A stretch of 64,000 nucleotides of DNA from Candidatus Methylomirabilota bacterium (lineage in GTDB: Bacteria; Methylomirabilota; Methylomirabilia; Rokubacteriales; CSP1-6). Location: contig DASTFB010000087.1 in the NCBI GenBank assembly GCA_035709005.1, positions 292,507-356,506 on the forward strand, given 5' to 3'. Each line of letters starts with the position of its first letter. Position 1 is the first letter of the stretch. The position numbers were made by a program, and so were the translations under genes. Shown here piece after piece: positions 20,712 through 29,541 of the stretch. Under the pieces are notes generated by a model. The model made no database searches, was not told where the DNA came from, and was given only the letters and a program-made list of their open reading frames with translations.

Positions 20712-21306
20712 CGTCCTCGAGCCGGGCCAGGCGAGCGCCCGCGTCCTTCATGACGTCGAGCGCGCGCGCGCCGTCGCCCGGCGTGACATCCACGGCGGCG
20801 ACGGCATCCTCCAGGACGACGACCTCGAAGCCCTCCTTGAGAGCGTCGAGCACGGTGGCCTTGACGCAGTAGTCGGTGGCCAGCCCCCCCACGAAGAGCC
20901 GGCTCGTGCCATGTGCGCCGAGCGCAGCCGCAAACGGCATCCCGTCGGCGGTCTCGGCCTGGAAGCACGAGTAAGCGTCCAGCTCGGGGTCCATGCCCTT
21001 GGAGACGATCTCGGTGCCTGCTGGCAGCACGAGATCGGGGTGGAATTCGGCGCCCGGCGTGCCCTGCACGCAGTGCGGCGGCCAGGCGCCGCCGTAGGCC
21101 TTGAAGTGCCGGGTCCGCGCCGGATGCCAGTCCCGCGTGGCGAAGACCGGAGCGCCCCGTCGGGCGAAGCGCTCGGCGTAGCGGTTGAGCGCAGGGACGA
21201 CGCGGTCGCCGTCCTTGATGCCCAGCGCCCCGCCCGGGCAGAAGTCGTTCTGGACGTCCGTGATCACGAGGGCGTCACGCGCGGGGTCGATGGGGAACGT
21301 CATCAT
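20701..21306 (-). CDS. pncA: Nicotinamidase
   Basis: 201 residues. It hydrolyses nicotinamide to nicotinate for NAD salvage. The catalytic triad is visible: D17 (ITDVQNDF), K103 (SKGMD) and C147 (ATDYCVKAT). Metal ligands are probably D59 and H61 (RDWHP) and H78. Length is normal for PncA. The start is ATG 21306 or 21303 behind GAGGGAGGG. It is first in an overlapping unit with the FIST and methyltransferase genes. Confidence 0.95.
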   Translation of the reverse strand: MMTFPIDPARDALVITDVQNDFCPGGALGIKDGDRVVPALNRYAERFARRGAPVFATRDWHPARTRHFKAYGGAWPPHCVQGTPGAEFHPDLVLPAGTEIVSKGMDPELDAYSCFQAETADGMPFAAALGAHGTSRLFVGGLATDYCVKATVLDALKEGFEVVVLEDAVAAVDVTPGDGARALDVMKDAGARLARLEDVGD

Positions 21307-21346
21307 CCCTCCCTCGCTCGGATCGTAGCACGCCAGTCGCGTTCGG

Positions 21347-22360
21347 TCAGACGGCCTGGCCCGGGTAATAGCAGGCGGCCAGATGTCCGTCGTCGGTCTC
21401 GGTCAGCGGCGGCTCGGCCTCCGCGCACTTGGGCTGGGCGATGGGGCAGCGCGGCTGGAACCGGCAGCCTGGCGGCAAGTCGATCGGGCTCGGGATCTCC
21501 CCCTTCAGCGTGGCACGAAGCTCGAACTCGGGAGCTTCGCCGCGCATGCGAGGGAAGCTGTGAAGCAGGGCCACGGTGTACGGATGCCGGGCCCGCCGAA
21601 AGATCATGTCCGAGGTCCCGAGCTCGACGATGCGCCCCAGGTACATCACGGCCACGGTATGGCAGAGATACTGGACGACGCCAAGGTCGTGCGCGATGAA
21701 GATGTACGTCAGCCCCATCTCGGTCTGGAGATCGCCGAGCAGATTCAGGATCTGGGCCTTCACCGATACGTCGAGACCCGATACCGCTTCGTCGGCCACG
21801 AGGAGCTCGGGGTTGACGGCGATCGCTCGGGCGATGGCGACACGCTTGACCTGGCCGGCGCTGAACTCGTGCGGGTACCGATCGGCCACCTTGGGATCGA
21901 GCCCCACCCGCTCCAGCAACTCGCGCACGCGAGGCTCGCGCTCGGCTGGCGCGCCGATGCGGTGTACGTTCAGCGGCTCGCGCAGGATCTGGCGAACCGT
22001 CATCCGCGGATTCAGGGACGTGAATGGATCCTGGTAGACGATCTGGACCCGACGCCGATAGGCGAAGAGGTCCTGGCCGCTCAGGCGGGCCACGTCGGCA
22101 CCGTCGAAGAGCATCTGCCCCTCCGTCGGGGCGATGGCCCGCATCACCAGCCGGCCGATCGTGGTCTTGCCGCACCCCGACTCGCCGACGAGACCCATCG
22201 TGCGGCCCCGCTCGATGTCGAGGTCCACCCCATCGACCGCCTTGACCACTCGCGGAGCCGGCGGCCGCAGGACGTTGTGGAGCGTCACCGGCGCCCTCAC
22301 GACGAAGTGCTTGCGCAAGCCGCGCAACCTGAGGAGGACGTTAGCCGGCAGCGCGCTCAT
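21347..22360 (-). CDS. dppF: Dipeptide/oligopeptide ABC transporter ATPase DppF/OppF
   Basis: 337 residues: Walker [11 protein letters not shown]-loop [10 protein letters not shown], signature FSAGQVKR, Walker [12 protein letters not shown], an intact H-loop (FIAHDLGVV) and the C-terminal oligo_HPY region with its cysteine cluster (GCRFQPRCP). It pairs with DppD to energise peptide import. ATG 22360 is chosen over an upstream in-frame start because it gives the normal N-terminus. It overlaps dppD by 20 nt and ends the five-gene operon. Confidence 0.93.
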   Translation of the reverse strand: MSALPANVLLRLRGLRKHFVVRAPVTLHNVLRPPAPRVVKAVDGVDLDIERGRTMGLVGESGCGKTTIGRLVMRAIAPTEGQMLFDGADVARLSGQDLFAYRRRVQIVYQDPFTSLNPRMTVRQILREPLNVHRIGAPAEREPRVRELLERVGLDPKVADRYPHEFSAGQVKRVAIARAIAVNPELLVADEAVSGLDVSVKAQILNLLGDLQTEMGLTYIFIAHDLGVVQYLCHTVAVMYLGRIVELGTSDMIFRRARHPYTVALLHSFPRMRGEAPEFELRATLKGEIPSPIDLPPGCRFQPRCPIAQPKCAEAEPPLTETDDGHLAACYYPGQAV

Positions 22361-23342
22361 GCTCCTCGACCTTCCAACAGGCGACGCGGTGGCCCGGACC
22401 GGTGGCGTGCAGTGCCGGGCGCTGGCGCGCGCAGTGCTCATCCTTCTCGGGCCACGGGCAGCGCGGGTAGAAGCGGCACCCGGGCTCGTACTCGGCCAGG
22501 GGGGGTAGATGCCCGGGGATCGGCTCCAGACGCCGTACGCCCAGCCGCGGCACCGAGCGCAGGAGGCCCTGGGTGTAGGGATGGCGGGGCCGGCCGAAGA
22601 CGACGTCGACCGGCCCCTCTTCCACCACCTGCCCGGCGTAGAGCACGAGCACGCGCTGGCACATGTGCGAGATGACGGCGAGGTCGTTGAAGATGAAGAC
22701 GACGGCCGTGCCGAGCTCCCGCCCGAGATCCCGGATCAGTTCGAGGATCTGCGCCTGGATCGTCACGTCCAGGGACGAGGTCGGTTCGTCCGCCACGAGC
22801 AGGCGCGGCCGGCATCCCACCCCCATGCTGATGACGACGCGCTGGCGCATCCCCCCACTGAACTGGTGCGGATAACTGGCCAGGCGGCTCTCCGGAGAGG
22901 GGATGCCCACGCGCCGGAACAGGTCCACCACCCGGTGCAGCGCCGCCCGACGTCCCAGCCCCAGGTGCAGCTCGAGTGGCTCGGCGACCTGCGCCCCCAC
23001 CCGGAACACCGGATTCAGGGCCGAGGTGGGGTCCTGGAAGATCATGGCGATGTCCTTGCCGCGTATTCGCGCCAGGGCCGCCTCGTCCAGGGTGTTGAGA
23101 TCGGTGCCCTGGAAGAGGACGCGGCCGCGCACGCGCCCCGGCGGGCTCGGGATGAGCGCCAGCAGCGCGTCGGCCAGCACGCTCTTGCCCGCGCCCGACT
23201 CCCCCAGGATGCCGAGCGTTTCTTGCTCTCCGAGCTCGAAGCTCAGCCCGTCGAGGACGTTCACCAGGCCGGCAGGGGTCTGGAAGTCGACCCTGAGGTT
23301 CTCGACCCGGAGCACGGGCGGGGCGACCACCGGCGTGCTCAC
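22341..23342 (-). CDS. dppD: Dipeptide/oligopeptide ABC transporter ATPase DppD/OppD
   Basis: 333 residues: Walker [10 protein letters not shown]-loop [10 protein letters not shown], signature FSGGMRQR, Walker [12 protein letters not shown] and C-terminal GCRFYPRCP. The switch (H-loop) position reads FIFNDLAV, so the usual catalytic His is Asn, whereas DppF keeps the His. The ATPase pair may therefore be asymmetric. It overlaps dppC by 4 nt. Confidence 0.92.
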   Translation of the reverse strand: MSTPVVAPPVLRVENLRVDFQTPAGLVNVLDGLSFELGEQETLGILGESGAGKSVLADALLALIPSPPGRVRGRVLFQGTDLNTLDEAALARIRGKDIAMIFQDPTSALNPVFRVGAQVAEPLELHLGLGRRAALHRVVDLFRRVGIPSPESRLASYPHQFSGGMRQRVVISMGVGCRPRLLVADEPTSSLDVTIQAQILELIRDLGRELGTAVVFIFNDLAVISHMCQRVLVLYAGQVVEEGPVDVVFGRPRHPYTQGLLRSVPRLGVRRLEPIPGHLPPLAEYEPGCRFYPRCPWPEKDEHCARQRPALHATGPGHRVACWKVEEHERAAG

Positions 23343-24238
23343 GCGATCTGCGCCTTCGGATCCAACGCGTCGCGGAGCCCGTCGCCGAAGAGGTTGAGCC
23401 CCACGATGATCACGACCAGGGCCAGGCCCGGGAAGCCCGAGATCCAGGGCGCCATGACGATGAACCCGCGGCCCTCGGCGATCATGAGGCCGAGATCGGG
23501 GTCCGGGGGCGGCACGCCCAGGCCCAGGAACGACAGGCCGGACTCCAGCAGGATGGCCACGGCCAGGTTCAGCCCGAACTGCACGATGATCGGCGACAGC
23601 ACGTTCGGCAACAGATGCCGGAAGATGACTCCGGCAGCCCCGACACCCATCAGCTGGGCCGCTTCCACGAACGGCTCGCTCTTGATGTTCAGCACGTCGC
23701 CCCGCGTCACCCGCGCGAACATCCCGGCGAAGGTGGCGGCGAGAGCCAGGATGACGTTTTGCAGGCCGAGGCCCAGGACGGCGATGAACGCGATGGCCAG
23801 GACGAGCGGCGTGAACGCCAGCAGACCGTCCACGACACGCATGAGAATGGCGTCCACCAGCCCCCCGTAGTGCCCGGCCACCAGGCCCATCAGCACCCCC
23901 ACCACCATGGCGATGCCCACCGACGCGAAGCCGACGATGAACGAGATGCGAGCGCCATAGAGGATCCGGCTCAGCATGTCGCGCCCGAAGCTATCGGTGC
24001 CCAGCCAGTGCTGCCAGGACGGTCCCTGGAACGCCGCCGTGTGATCCTGCTGAAGCGGATCCCACGGCGCCAGCACCGGGGCCAGAATAGACACCACGAC
24101 GAACAGGGCGACGATCACGGCCCCGGCCACGGCCCCGCGGTTCGCGCAGAACCGCATGAGCATGAGCCGCCGCGGTGTCACCCGGCGTTCCGGAATAGCG
24201 GCGGCCGTCGTGGCCGTGTCGATCGCCCGGGCCACCAC
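23339..24238 (-). CDS. dppC: Dipeptide ABC transporter permease DppC
   Basis: 299 residues with six predicted membrane segments and a cytoplasmic N-terminus. Features are HWLGTDSFGRDMLSRILYGAR, typical of DppC/OppC, and the EAA loop EAAQLMGVGAAGVIFRHLLPN that contacts the ATPases. It sits head to tail between dppB and dppD, with no gap to dppB. Confidence 0.93.
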   Translation of the reverse strand: MVARAIDTATTAAAIPERRVTPRRLMLMRFCANRGAVAGAVIVALFVVVSILAPVLAPWDPLQQDHTAAFQGPSWQHWLGTDSFGRDMLSRILYGARISFIVGFASVGIAMVVGVLMGLVAGHYGGLVDAILMRVVDGLLAFTPLVLAIAFIAVLGLGLQNVILALAATFAGMFARVTRGDVLNIKSEPFVEAAQLMGVGAAGVIFRHLLPNVLSPIIVQFGLNLAVAILLESGLSFLGLGVPPPDPDLGLMIAEGRGFIVMAPWISGFPGLALVVIIVGLNLFGDGLRDALDPKAQIA

Positions 24239-25222
24239 CTACGCCTCCCGCACCCGGGGATTGAGGTGCCGGTACAGGACGTCGACGAGCAGGTTGATCA
24301 GAATGAACATGATGGCGATCACCATGACCGTCGCCTGCACGAGATGGTACTCACGGTTGAGCACGGCGATCGTCACCAGGCGGCCGATACCGGGCAGGGC
24401 AAAGACCGTCTCGGTCATCACGGCCCCCCGCAGCATCCCGCCGAGCTGCAGGCCGACCACCGTGACGACGGGGATCAGCACATTGCGCAGGGCGTGCTTG
24501 TAGACCACGGCCCGGCCCTCCACTCCTTTGGCCCGCGCCACCTTGATGTAGGGCTGGTTGAGCACGTCCACCAGGCTCGACCGGGTGATGCGGGCGATCA
24601 GCCCCGCGTACCAGGCGCCCAGCGTGAAGGCCGGCAGGATCATGTGCACGAGGCTGCCGCCCAGGTCCTCGGTGGGCCCGATGTAGCCCATGGTCGGGAA
24701 CCACCCGAGGGAAACCCCGAAGATCCAGATCAGCACGATCCCCAGGTAGAAGGATGGAAAGGAGTTGAAGAAGATCGCCAGCCCCATGCCGACGTAATCC
24801 ACCCAGGTGTTGCGCTTGAGGGCGGCCAGCACCCCCGACGGGATGGCGATCACCAGCGCGAACAGGAGCGACCACACGCTCAGGTAGATCGTCACCGGCA
24901 ACGCGTCGTTCAGGACGAGCTTCGTCACGGCGGCGCCCGAGATATACGAGGTGCCCCAGTTGCCTTGCACGAACCGCCACACCCAGATGAGGTACTGCAC
25001 GACGACCGACCGATCCAGCCCCAGCTCCCGGCGCAACTTGGCGTACGACTCGGGGTTGAAGTCCGCCCCCAGCATGACCGTCACCGGATCGCCGGGGGCC
25101 ATCTTCATCAAGGCAAACACGAAGACCGAGATCACGAACAAGAGAACGGCGGTGTGCAGGAGACGCTGGAGCGCGTACTGGAGCATGGGGCCGCGGCGCG
25201 CGGCGGGCGGCGGGCCGCCCAC
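24239..25222 (-). CDS. dppB: Dipeptide ABC transporter permease DppB
   Basis: 327 residues, six membrane segments. It shows the N-terminal LLFVISVFVFALMKMAPGDP motif and the EAA loop KVARAKGVEGRAVVYKHALRN. The GTG at 25222 follows AGGAGG placed over the stop of the binding-protein gene. ATG 25186 (MLQYALQ) is an alternative that gives the more usual N-terminus but lacks a ribosome site. Confidence 0.92.
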   Translation of the reverse strand: MGGPPPAARRGPMLQYALQRLLHTAVLLFVISVFVFALMKMAPGDPVTVMLGADFNPESYAKLRRELGLDRSVVVQYLIWVWRFVQGNWGTSYISGAAVTKLVLNDALPVTIYLSVWSLLFALVIAIPSGVLAALKRNTWVDYVGMGLAIFFNSFPSFYLGIVLIWIFGVSLGWFPTMGYIGPTEDLGGSLVHMILPAFTLGAWYAGLIARITRSSLVDVLNQPYIKVARAKGVEGRAVVYKHALRNVLIPVVTVVGLQLGGMLRGAVMTETVFALPGIGRLVTIAVLNREYHLVQATVMVIAIMFILINLLVDVLYRHLNPRVREA

Positions 25223-25237
25223 CGCGCGGAACGCCTC

Positions 25238-26878
25238 CTACAGGTGCACGGCGTGGAACCGCATCGAGTCCGCCGGGATGTACTTGAACCCGTGCACCTT
25301 CTTGCTCAGGGCCTTGAAGACCTTGAAGTGACCGATGAAGGCGCAGGGGGCGTCGGCGGCCAGCAGCGTATCGGCCTTGTCGTAGAGCGCCTTGCGCTTG
25401 GCCACGTTGGGCTCGAACTGCGCCTCGGCCACGAGCCGGTCGAACTCCTTGTTGCTGTAGCCCACGAAGTTCCACGGCTTTCCGGTGACCCACTCGGGAT
25501 AGATGGTCTCGTCGGGGTCGAGGTCGGCCACCCAGCCTTCGTCGTACATCTGGAAGTCGCCGGTGTTCCGCTTCTTGTGCCAGGTCGCCTGTTCGTAGAG
25601 CTGGATGCGCACCTTGATGCCGATCTTGGCCAGCATCGGCTGCACGAGCTCGGCCATGCGCGGGCCCACGCCGCCGGAGCCCGTGTACTGGCCCACGACC
25701 ATCCATTCCACGTCCACGTCGCCCTTGTACTTCGATTCCGCCCGCAAGGCCTTGGCCTTGTCGAGGTCGAAGTGCTGGGCTCGCCGGGAGGAGCACTGGT
25801 CGGCGTTGTAGAAGTCGCTCATCGGCGGGGAGATGGCGCTGCAGGCCGGGATGGCCCCGCCGAAGTAGGCCTGCTGGATGATAGGGCCGCGATCGACGGC
25901 GAAGGCGACCGCTTGACGCAGGGCCTTGTCGTCGAAGGGAGGCCGCCGGTTGTTCATCCCGATGAACGTGTAGTTCCCCTCGACGCCGCCGAACACCTGG
26001 ACATTGGGGTTCTTGTCCATCATGGGCAGGAACTGGAACGGGATGAGGTTCAGACCGTCGATCTCGCCGGCCATCAGGGCCCCCACCGCGGTGGAGCTCT
26101 CCCGGATGAGCAGGATGGTCACGCGGTCGAGGTACGGCAGCGGCTTGCCGTCGGTCCCCCGCTCCCAGTAATCGGGGTTCCGCTCCAGGACGATCCGGTC
26201 GTTCTCCACCCACTGCGCGAAGCGGAACGGTCCCGTGCCCACCGGGTTTCGGCCGTACGCCCGCCCGTGCTTGGCGACGGCTTTGGGGCTCACGATGGTA
26301 CCAGCCCGTCCCGTGGAGCCGGTCCACGCCACCGGCAGGAACTGGTACGGCCGCTTGAAGGTGATCCTGAGCCGGTACTTGTCCTGGACCTCCACCTTGT
26401 CGAGGTCAGCGAGCTTCCACCCGTGCGGCGATTTCACGTTGGGATCGCGCAGACGTTCCTGGTTCCACTTCACGGTCTCGGCCGTGCACTCCTCGCCGTC
26501 GTGGAACTTCACGCCACGGCGGAGCGTGAGGAGGTGCGTCACCGGGTTCGGCATGTCCCACTTCTCCATCAGGTCCGGCACGAACGACACGCGCTTGCCG
26601 TCGTACTCCACCTTCAGGATGCCGTTGTAGATGTTGTCGTGAATCTTGATCGCGCCCAGTGAAGAGGTGAAGTGCGGGTCCAGGGTATCGACCGTGTCGA
26701 TCCAGGCGATCCTGAGCTGGCCGCCGCGCTTCACCGATTGGGCCCGGGCCGGCCGCCCGCCGCCCAGCCCGACGGCCGCCGCGCCGGCCGCGCCGGCGAG
26801 CAACTGGCGGCGCGTGAGGAGCTCTGCGCCGATCGCATCGGCAAGACGTGCGATGTGGTTCTCGCCTCTGCCACCCAT
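25238..26878 (-). CDS. dppA: Peptide/solute-binding protein family 5 (SBP_bac_5)
   Basis: 546 residues. A Tat-like signal (TRRQLLAGAAGAA) ends near ARAQSV, indicating export of a folded protein. The family 5 core follows: TLDPHFTSS, RRGVKFHDGEECTAETVKW, NPVGTGPFRFAQWVEND, LRQAVAFAVDR and GWVADLDPDETIYPEW. It captures peptides or similar ligands in the periplasm for DppBCDF. The ATG at 26878 follows AAAGGAGA. A promoter and operator-like repeat lie upstream. The family also binds sugars, nickel and opines, so the true ligand is open. Confidence 0.92.
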   Translation of the reverse strand: MGGRGENHIARLADAIGAELLTRRQLLAGAAGAAAVGLGGGRPARAQSVKRGGQLRIAWIDTVDTLDPHFTSSLGAIKIHDNIYNGILKVEYDGKRVSFVPDLMEKWDMPNPVTHLLTLRRGVKFHDGEECTAETVKWNQERLRDPNVKSPHGWKLADLDKVEVQDKYRLRITFKRPYQFLPVAWTGSTGRAGTIVSPKAVAKHGRAYGRNPVGTGPFRFAQWVENDRIVLERNPDYWERGTDGKPLPYLDRVTILLIRESSTAVGALMAGEIDGLNLIPFQFLPMMDKNPNVQVFGGVEGNYTFIGMNNRRPPFDDKALRQAVAFAVDRGPIIQQAYFGGAIPACSAISPPMSDFYNADQCSSRRAQHFDLDKAKALRAESKYKGDVDVEWMVVGQYTGSGGVGPRMAELVQPMLAKIGIKVRIQLYEQATWHKKRNTGDFQMYDEGWVADLDPDETIYPEWVTGKPWNFVGYSNKEFDRLVAEAQFEPNVAKRKALYDKADTLLAADAPCAFIGHFKVFKALSKKVHGFKYIPADSMRFHAVHL

Positions 26879-26986
26879 ATCGGCTCTCCTTTCCCAGGAG
26901 CACCATGCCGCCGATCGTGCTATCGCTCGACGGAAGGGCGCCGCGACGGGCAACGCTGCTCGGAGGTGTCCGCGAACTTGGGCGGC

Positions 26987-27015
26987 ACCTTACGAGGTGG
27001 CACCGGCGTTGTCAA
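26987..27015 (-). promoter_or_regulatory. Sigma-70 promoter with overlapping operator-like repeat (dpp operon)
   Basis: On the minus strand, TTGACA (27015-27010) is a perfect -35 box, followed after 17 nt by TAAGGT (26992-26987). The inverted repeat CACCT-N4-AGGTG (26986-26999) overlaps the -10 box, and GGTGCC occurs twice nearby as a direct repeat. The layout suggests a repressor-controlled promoter for the dppABCDF operon, about 100 nt before its first start codon. Confidence 0.5.
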
Positions 27016-27051
27016 TAGCGCCAGGCAGGCAGCGAGGCCCGCTCGCGGTGT

Positions 27052-27615
27052 TTATCTCAGGTAGGCGCGGAGGCCGGTCAACGAGATGAGGTCGTGGTAG
27101 CGCTGCTTGAAGTGCTCCCAGAAGCGGTGCATGCTCCGATATTCCTGCAGCCGGTCGAAGAGCAGCAAATCGACGGCGGCGCTGTCGATCCAGTCGATGT
27201 CCTTCCGGTACCCGAGGACCAGGGCCACGCCGGTCGCCGCGACGAACCGCGCGATGCGCGCCTGCTCGATGTTGAGAGTGGCGCAGCTGCCGAAGTGCAC
27301 CACCCAGTTAGTGAACCCGGTGTCCATGAAGGTGGCGAGCTTCTCGATCTCGACCGGCGCCTGATCCAGCACGAGCTGGCCGGGCTTGCCGTGACAGGAC
27401 AGGTACAGGATGCCGTAGCCGCGCCGGTGCTTGAGCTTGTTCAGGTTGTACTCGAGCTCTTCCTCGGTGTTGCAGGTCAGGTAGGCCCACTTGACGTCGT
27501 TCACCCGCTGGCTGAGCTCGAGCAGCGGCACCACGCTCAGCCGGGACTCGATGTTGCCGTCCCACAACGTCTCCAGGCAGGCAATCTTCTTGCGGTGGCT
27601 GGTGGCCCGTCCCAC
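27052..27615 (-). CDS. CHAT/caspase-like small protein (DUF6642-like)
   Basis: 187 residues. The predicted catalytic dyad of a caspase-like fold is visible: H75 in LYLSCHGKPG, after a hydrophobic strand, and C111 in VVHFGSCATL, after another strand, as in CHAT proteases. The rest is alpha/beta with no membrane segment. It starts at GTG 27615, only 2 nt after the stop of the class V aminotransferase gene, so the two are cotranscribed. Whether it is a protease or a non-catalytic sensor cannot be told from sequence. Confidence 0.65.
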   Translation of the reverse strand: MGRATSHRKKIACLETLWDGNIESRLSVVPLLELSQRVNDVKWAYLTCNTEEELEYNLNKLKHRRGYGILYLSCHGKPGQLVLDQAPVEIEKLATFMDTGFTNWVVHFGSCATLNIEQARIARFVAATGVALVLGYRKDIDWIDSAAVDLLLFDRLQEYRSMHRFWEHFKQRYHDLISLTGLRAYLR

Positions 27616-27617
27616 GT

Positions 27618-28730
27618 CTAGCGGCGGCTCCCCGCGGGGCGGCACTCCTGCAGGCTCGCCGCGAACGCGTCCACCACTCCCTTGATGTCCAGCGCGGTGA
27701 GGGTACCCATGGTGGAGACGCGGAAGGCATAGCGACGCAGGTCGCCCTGCCCGGCGTAGATGATGTACCCGCGGCCCTTCATGGCGTCGTGAAGCGTCTC
27801 GTAGGTCAGGCCGGGGGGCAGGCGAAACGTCGTGAGGATATTGGAGCGGGCCCCCTCGGCTACCAGCACCTCGAAGCCCAGCCGGGCCATCCCCTCCCGG
27901 AGGATCCGGGCGTTGTCGGCGTAGCGGGCGATGCGCGCGGCCACGCCTTCGCGCTCCAGCTCCACCAGGGCTTGCTCCATCGCGTGCAGCACCTGCACGG
28001 CGGGGGTGAACGGTGTATTGTCGGCCTCCTGCTGCACCCAGTGCCCGTGCAGATCGAGATAGATGCTGCGGGGCGATCGTCCCCCGAGCGCCTCCACCGC
28101 CGCGCGGCGCGCCAGCACGAAGGACACGCCGGGGATCCCGCCCAGGCATTTGTTGGCGCTGGCCGTGACAAAGTCGAGCCCGTCCTGGCCCAGCGTGATC
28201 GGCTCGCCGAAGAGCGAGCTCATGGCGTCCACCACCACGCGCCGGCCCTGACCCGCCGCCGCCAGTACGATCTCGCTCACGGGGTTGAGCAGTCCGGTCG
28301 TCGTCTCGTGATGCACGACGGCCACGTGGCTGATGCTCGGGTCGGCACGCAGCGCCCGCTCGAGGTCGGCCGGCACGACCGGCGTGACGTTGTCGTACGT
28401 CAGGGCCTGGGCGCGGATGTGGTGGGCCCGGGCGATCTTCAGCATCCGGTCGCCGTACACGCCGTTGTCCACGACCAGCAGCGCCCGCTCGGGCGGCACC
28501 GCCGAGCAGATCGCCGCCTCCACCGCCGCCGTGCCCGAGCCCGTGAAGAGGATGGCGGTCCAGTCCGGCCCCCCGCCGGCCAGCCGGACCAGTCGCTCCC
28601 GGCACGCCTGCATGATGCGGAAGAACTCGGGTTCCCGGTGGCAGAGGTCGGGCATGACGAGCGCCTGCCGCACCGTGGACGTGGTGTTGGCGGGACCCGG
28701 GTTCAACAGGATCCACTCTCTCTCGGGCAT
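27618..28730 (-). CDS. Class V aminotransferase, PhnW/serine-glyoxylate type
   Basis: A 370-residue PLP enzyme. It begins with WILLNPGPANTTSTVRQAL, has FTGSGTAAVEAAI, VVVDAMSSLFGE and the PLP-binding Lys in TASANKCLGGIPG. The ANKC motif and the LDLHGHW-TPFTPAVQVL layout resemble 2-aminoethylphosphonate-pyruvate transaminases (PhnW), but alanine- or serine-glyoxylate transaminases are close relatives. The ATG at 28730 follows AGGAGG. No phosphonate catabolic genes are nearby, so the substrate is undecided. Confidence 0.85.
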   Translation of the reverse strand: MPEREWILLNPGPANTTSTVRQALVMPDLCHREPEFFRIMQACRERLVRLAGGGPDWTAILFTGSGTAAVEAAICSAVPPERALLVVDNGVYGDRMLKIARAHHIRAQALTYDNVTPVVPADLERALRADPSISHVAVVHHETTTGLLNPVSEIVLAAAGQGRRVVVDAMSSLFGEPITLGQDGLDFVTASANKCLGGIPGVSFVLARRAAVEALGGRSPRSIYLDLHGHWVQQEADNTPFTPAVQVLHAMEQALVELEREGVAARIARYADNARILREGMARLGFEVLVAEGARSNILTTFRLPPGLTYETLHDAMKGRGYIIYAGQGDLRRYAFRVSTMGTLTALDIKGVVDAFAASLQECRPAGSRR

Positions 28731-28819
28731 GCCGGCGGGCCTCCTGCAGGCGGTTTCCGTGATCCTGGCTATGATAGCCTGGAGGCCCGACCGGAGCGGC
28801 AAAGCAGATAGCGGAGGAC

Positions 28820-29398
28820 ATGCCGATGGTACTGAGGCTCGCCCTCTCCCTGGGGCTGCTGCTCGCGCACCTGGGTGGGTGCGGCTGGCCGGCGAGCCAG
28901 GTCGGCCCGGCGGTCGCCCACCCCAGCGTCCGGGTCGATACCGTCGAGACCGAGGACGCTTACGCGACCCAGTGCCGGGCGGGCGTCTGCGCTACCCTGC
29001 AAGTGACCCGGTCGCGGTTCTCACACGGCGCCGTCTCGACCCTGCTCTTCTTCTCCGCCTACGACCAGCGCGGCCGGGCCATTCAGATCCCCGGCTTTCC
29101 GTCGGGCTTCACCGGCATCGCCAGCGAGCAGTTCGTCGTGAGCCCGCAGGGTACGCGGGCGACCCTGAACTACGCCGGCGTCTCGGTGACCTGGCGGGCC
29201 AACGCCAAGGTCCGGAAGAGGATCGACAACGGCCCATCGCGCTCGCGGGTGTCCGAGCGCGAGCAGCAGGTGAGCGCGGACGTCAGGGGAGCGGTGGGGC
29301 CGATCGTCTTCGACCCGGCGGCCCCGCGACAGCCCCGCGACTTCGGCTCCGCCTTCCTGACCATGCGCCAGACCGTCAGCCGGACGCGGGTGAAGTGA
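28820..29398 (+). CDS. Predicted lipoprotein of unknown function
   Basis: 192 residues with a type II signal peptide ending in the lipobox HLGGC (Cys about 21), then a beta-rich domain (VCATLQVTRSRF, LLFFSAYDQRGRAIQ, RATLNYAGVSVTW). ATG 28820 follows GGAGG. No family recognised. It is divergent from the aminotransferase gene across 89 nt. Confidence 0.7.
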   Translation: MPMVLRLALSLGLLLAHLGGCGWPASQVGPAVAHPSVRVDTVETEDAYATQCRAGVCATLQVTRSRFSHGAVSTLLFFSAYDQRGRAIQIPGFPSGFTGIASEQFVVSPQGTRATLNYAGVSVTWRANAKVRKRIDNGPSRSRVSEREQQVSADVRGAVGPIVFDPAAPRQPRDFGSAFLTMRQTVSRTRVK

Positions 29399-29501
29399 GA
29401 AGTGGGGCATTGCGCTCTTCGCCGGGCGGACAGAAGAAGTCTGCGCCGCGGAACCCAGGAACGATGACGCAAGCGCGGCAGGAAAGGCGTGTCACGGCCG
29501 G

Positions 29502-29529
29502 GGGCTGCCGGAGCCTGCTCCGGCAGCCC
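29502..29529. terminator. Bidirectional terminator-like hairpin
   Basis: GGGCTGCCGGAGC and its exact reverse complement are separated by only 2 nt (13-bp inverted repeat; about 11 bp with a realistic loop). It lies between convergent lipoprotein genes, which suits a terminator for both, although neither side has a strong U-tract. Confidence 0.55.
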
Positions 29530-29541
29530 TCCGCGGCGTGA

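Noticed and set aside
23615..26662. A 1015-codon open frame on the plus strand antisense to the dipeptide importer genes
   Set aside because: It is a GC-bias shadow: rich in His, Asp, Gln and Arg with no domain, and it runs exactly opposite well-defined dppB, dppC and dppA genes.
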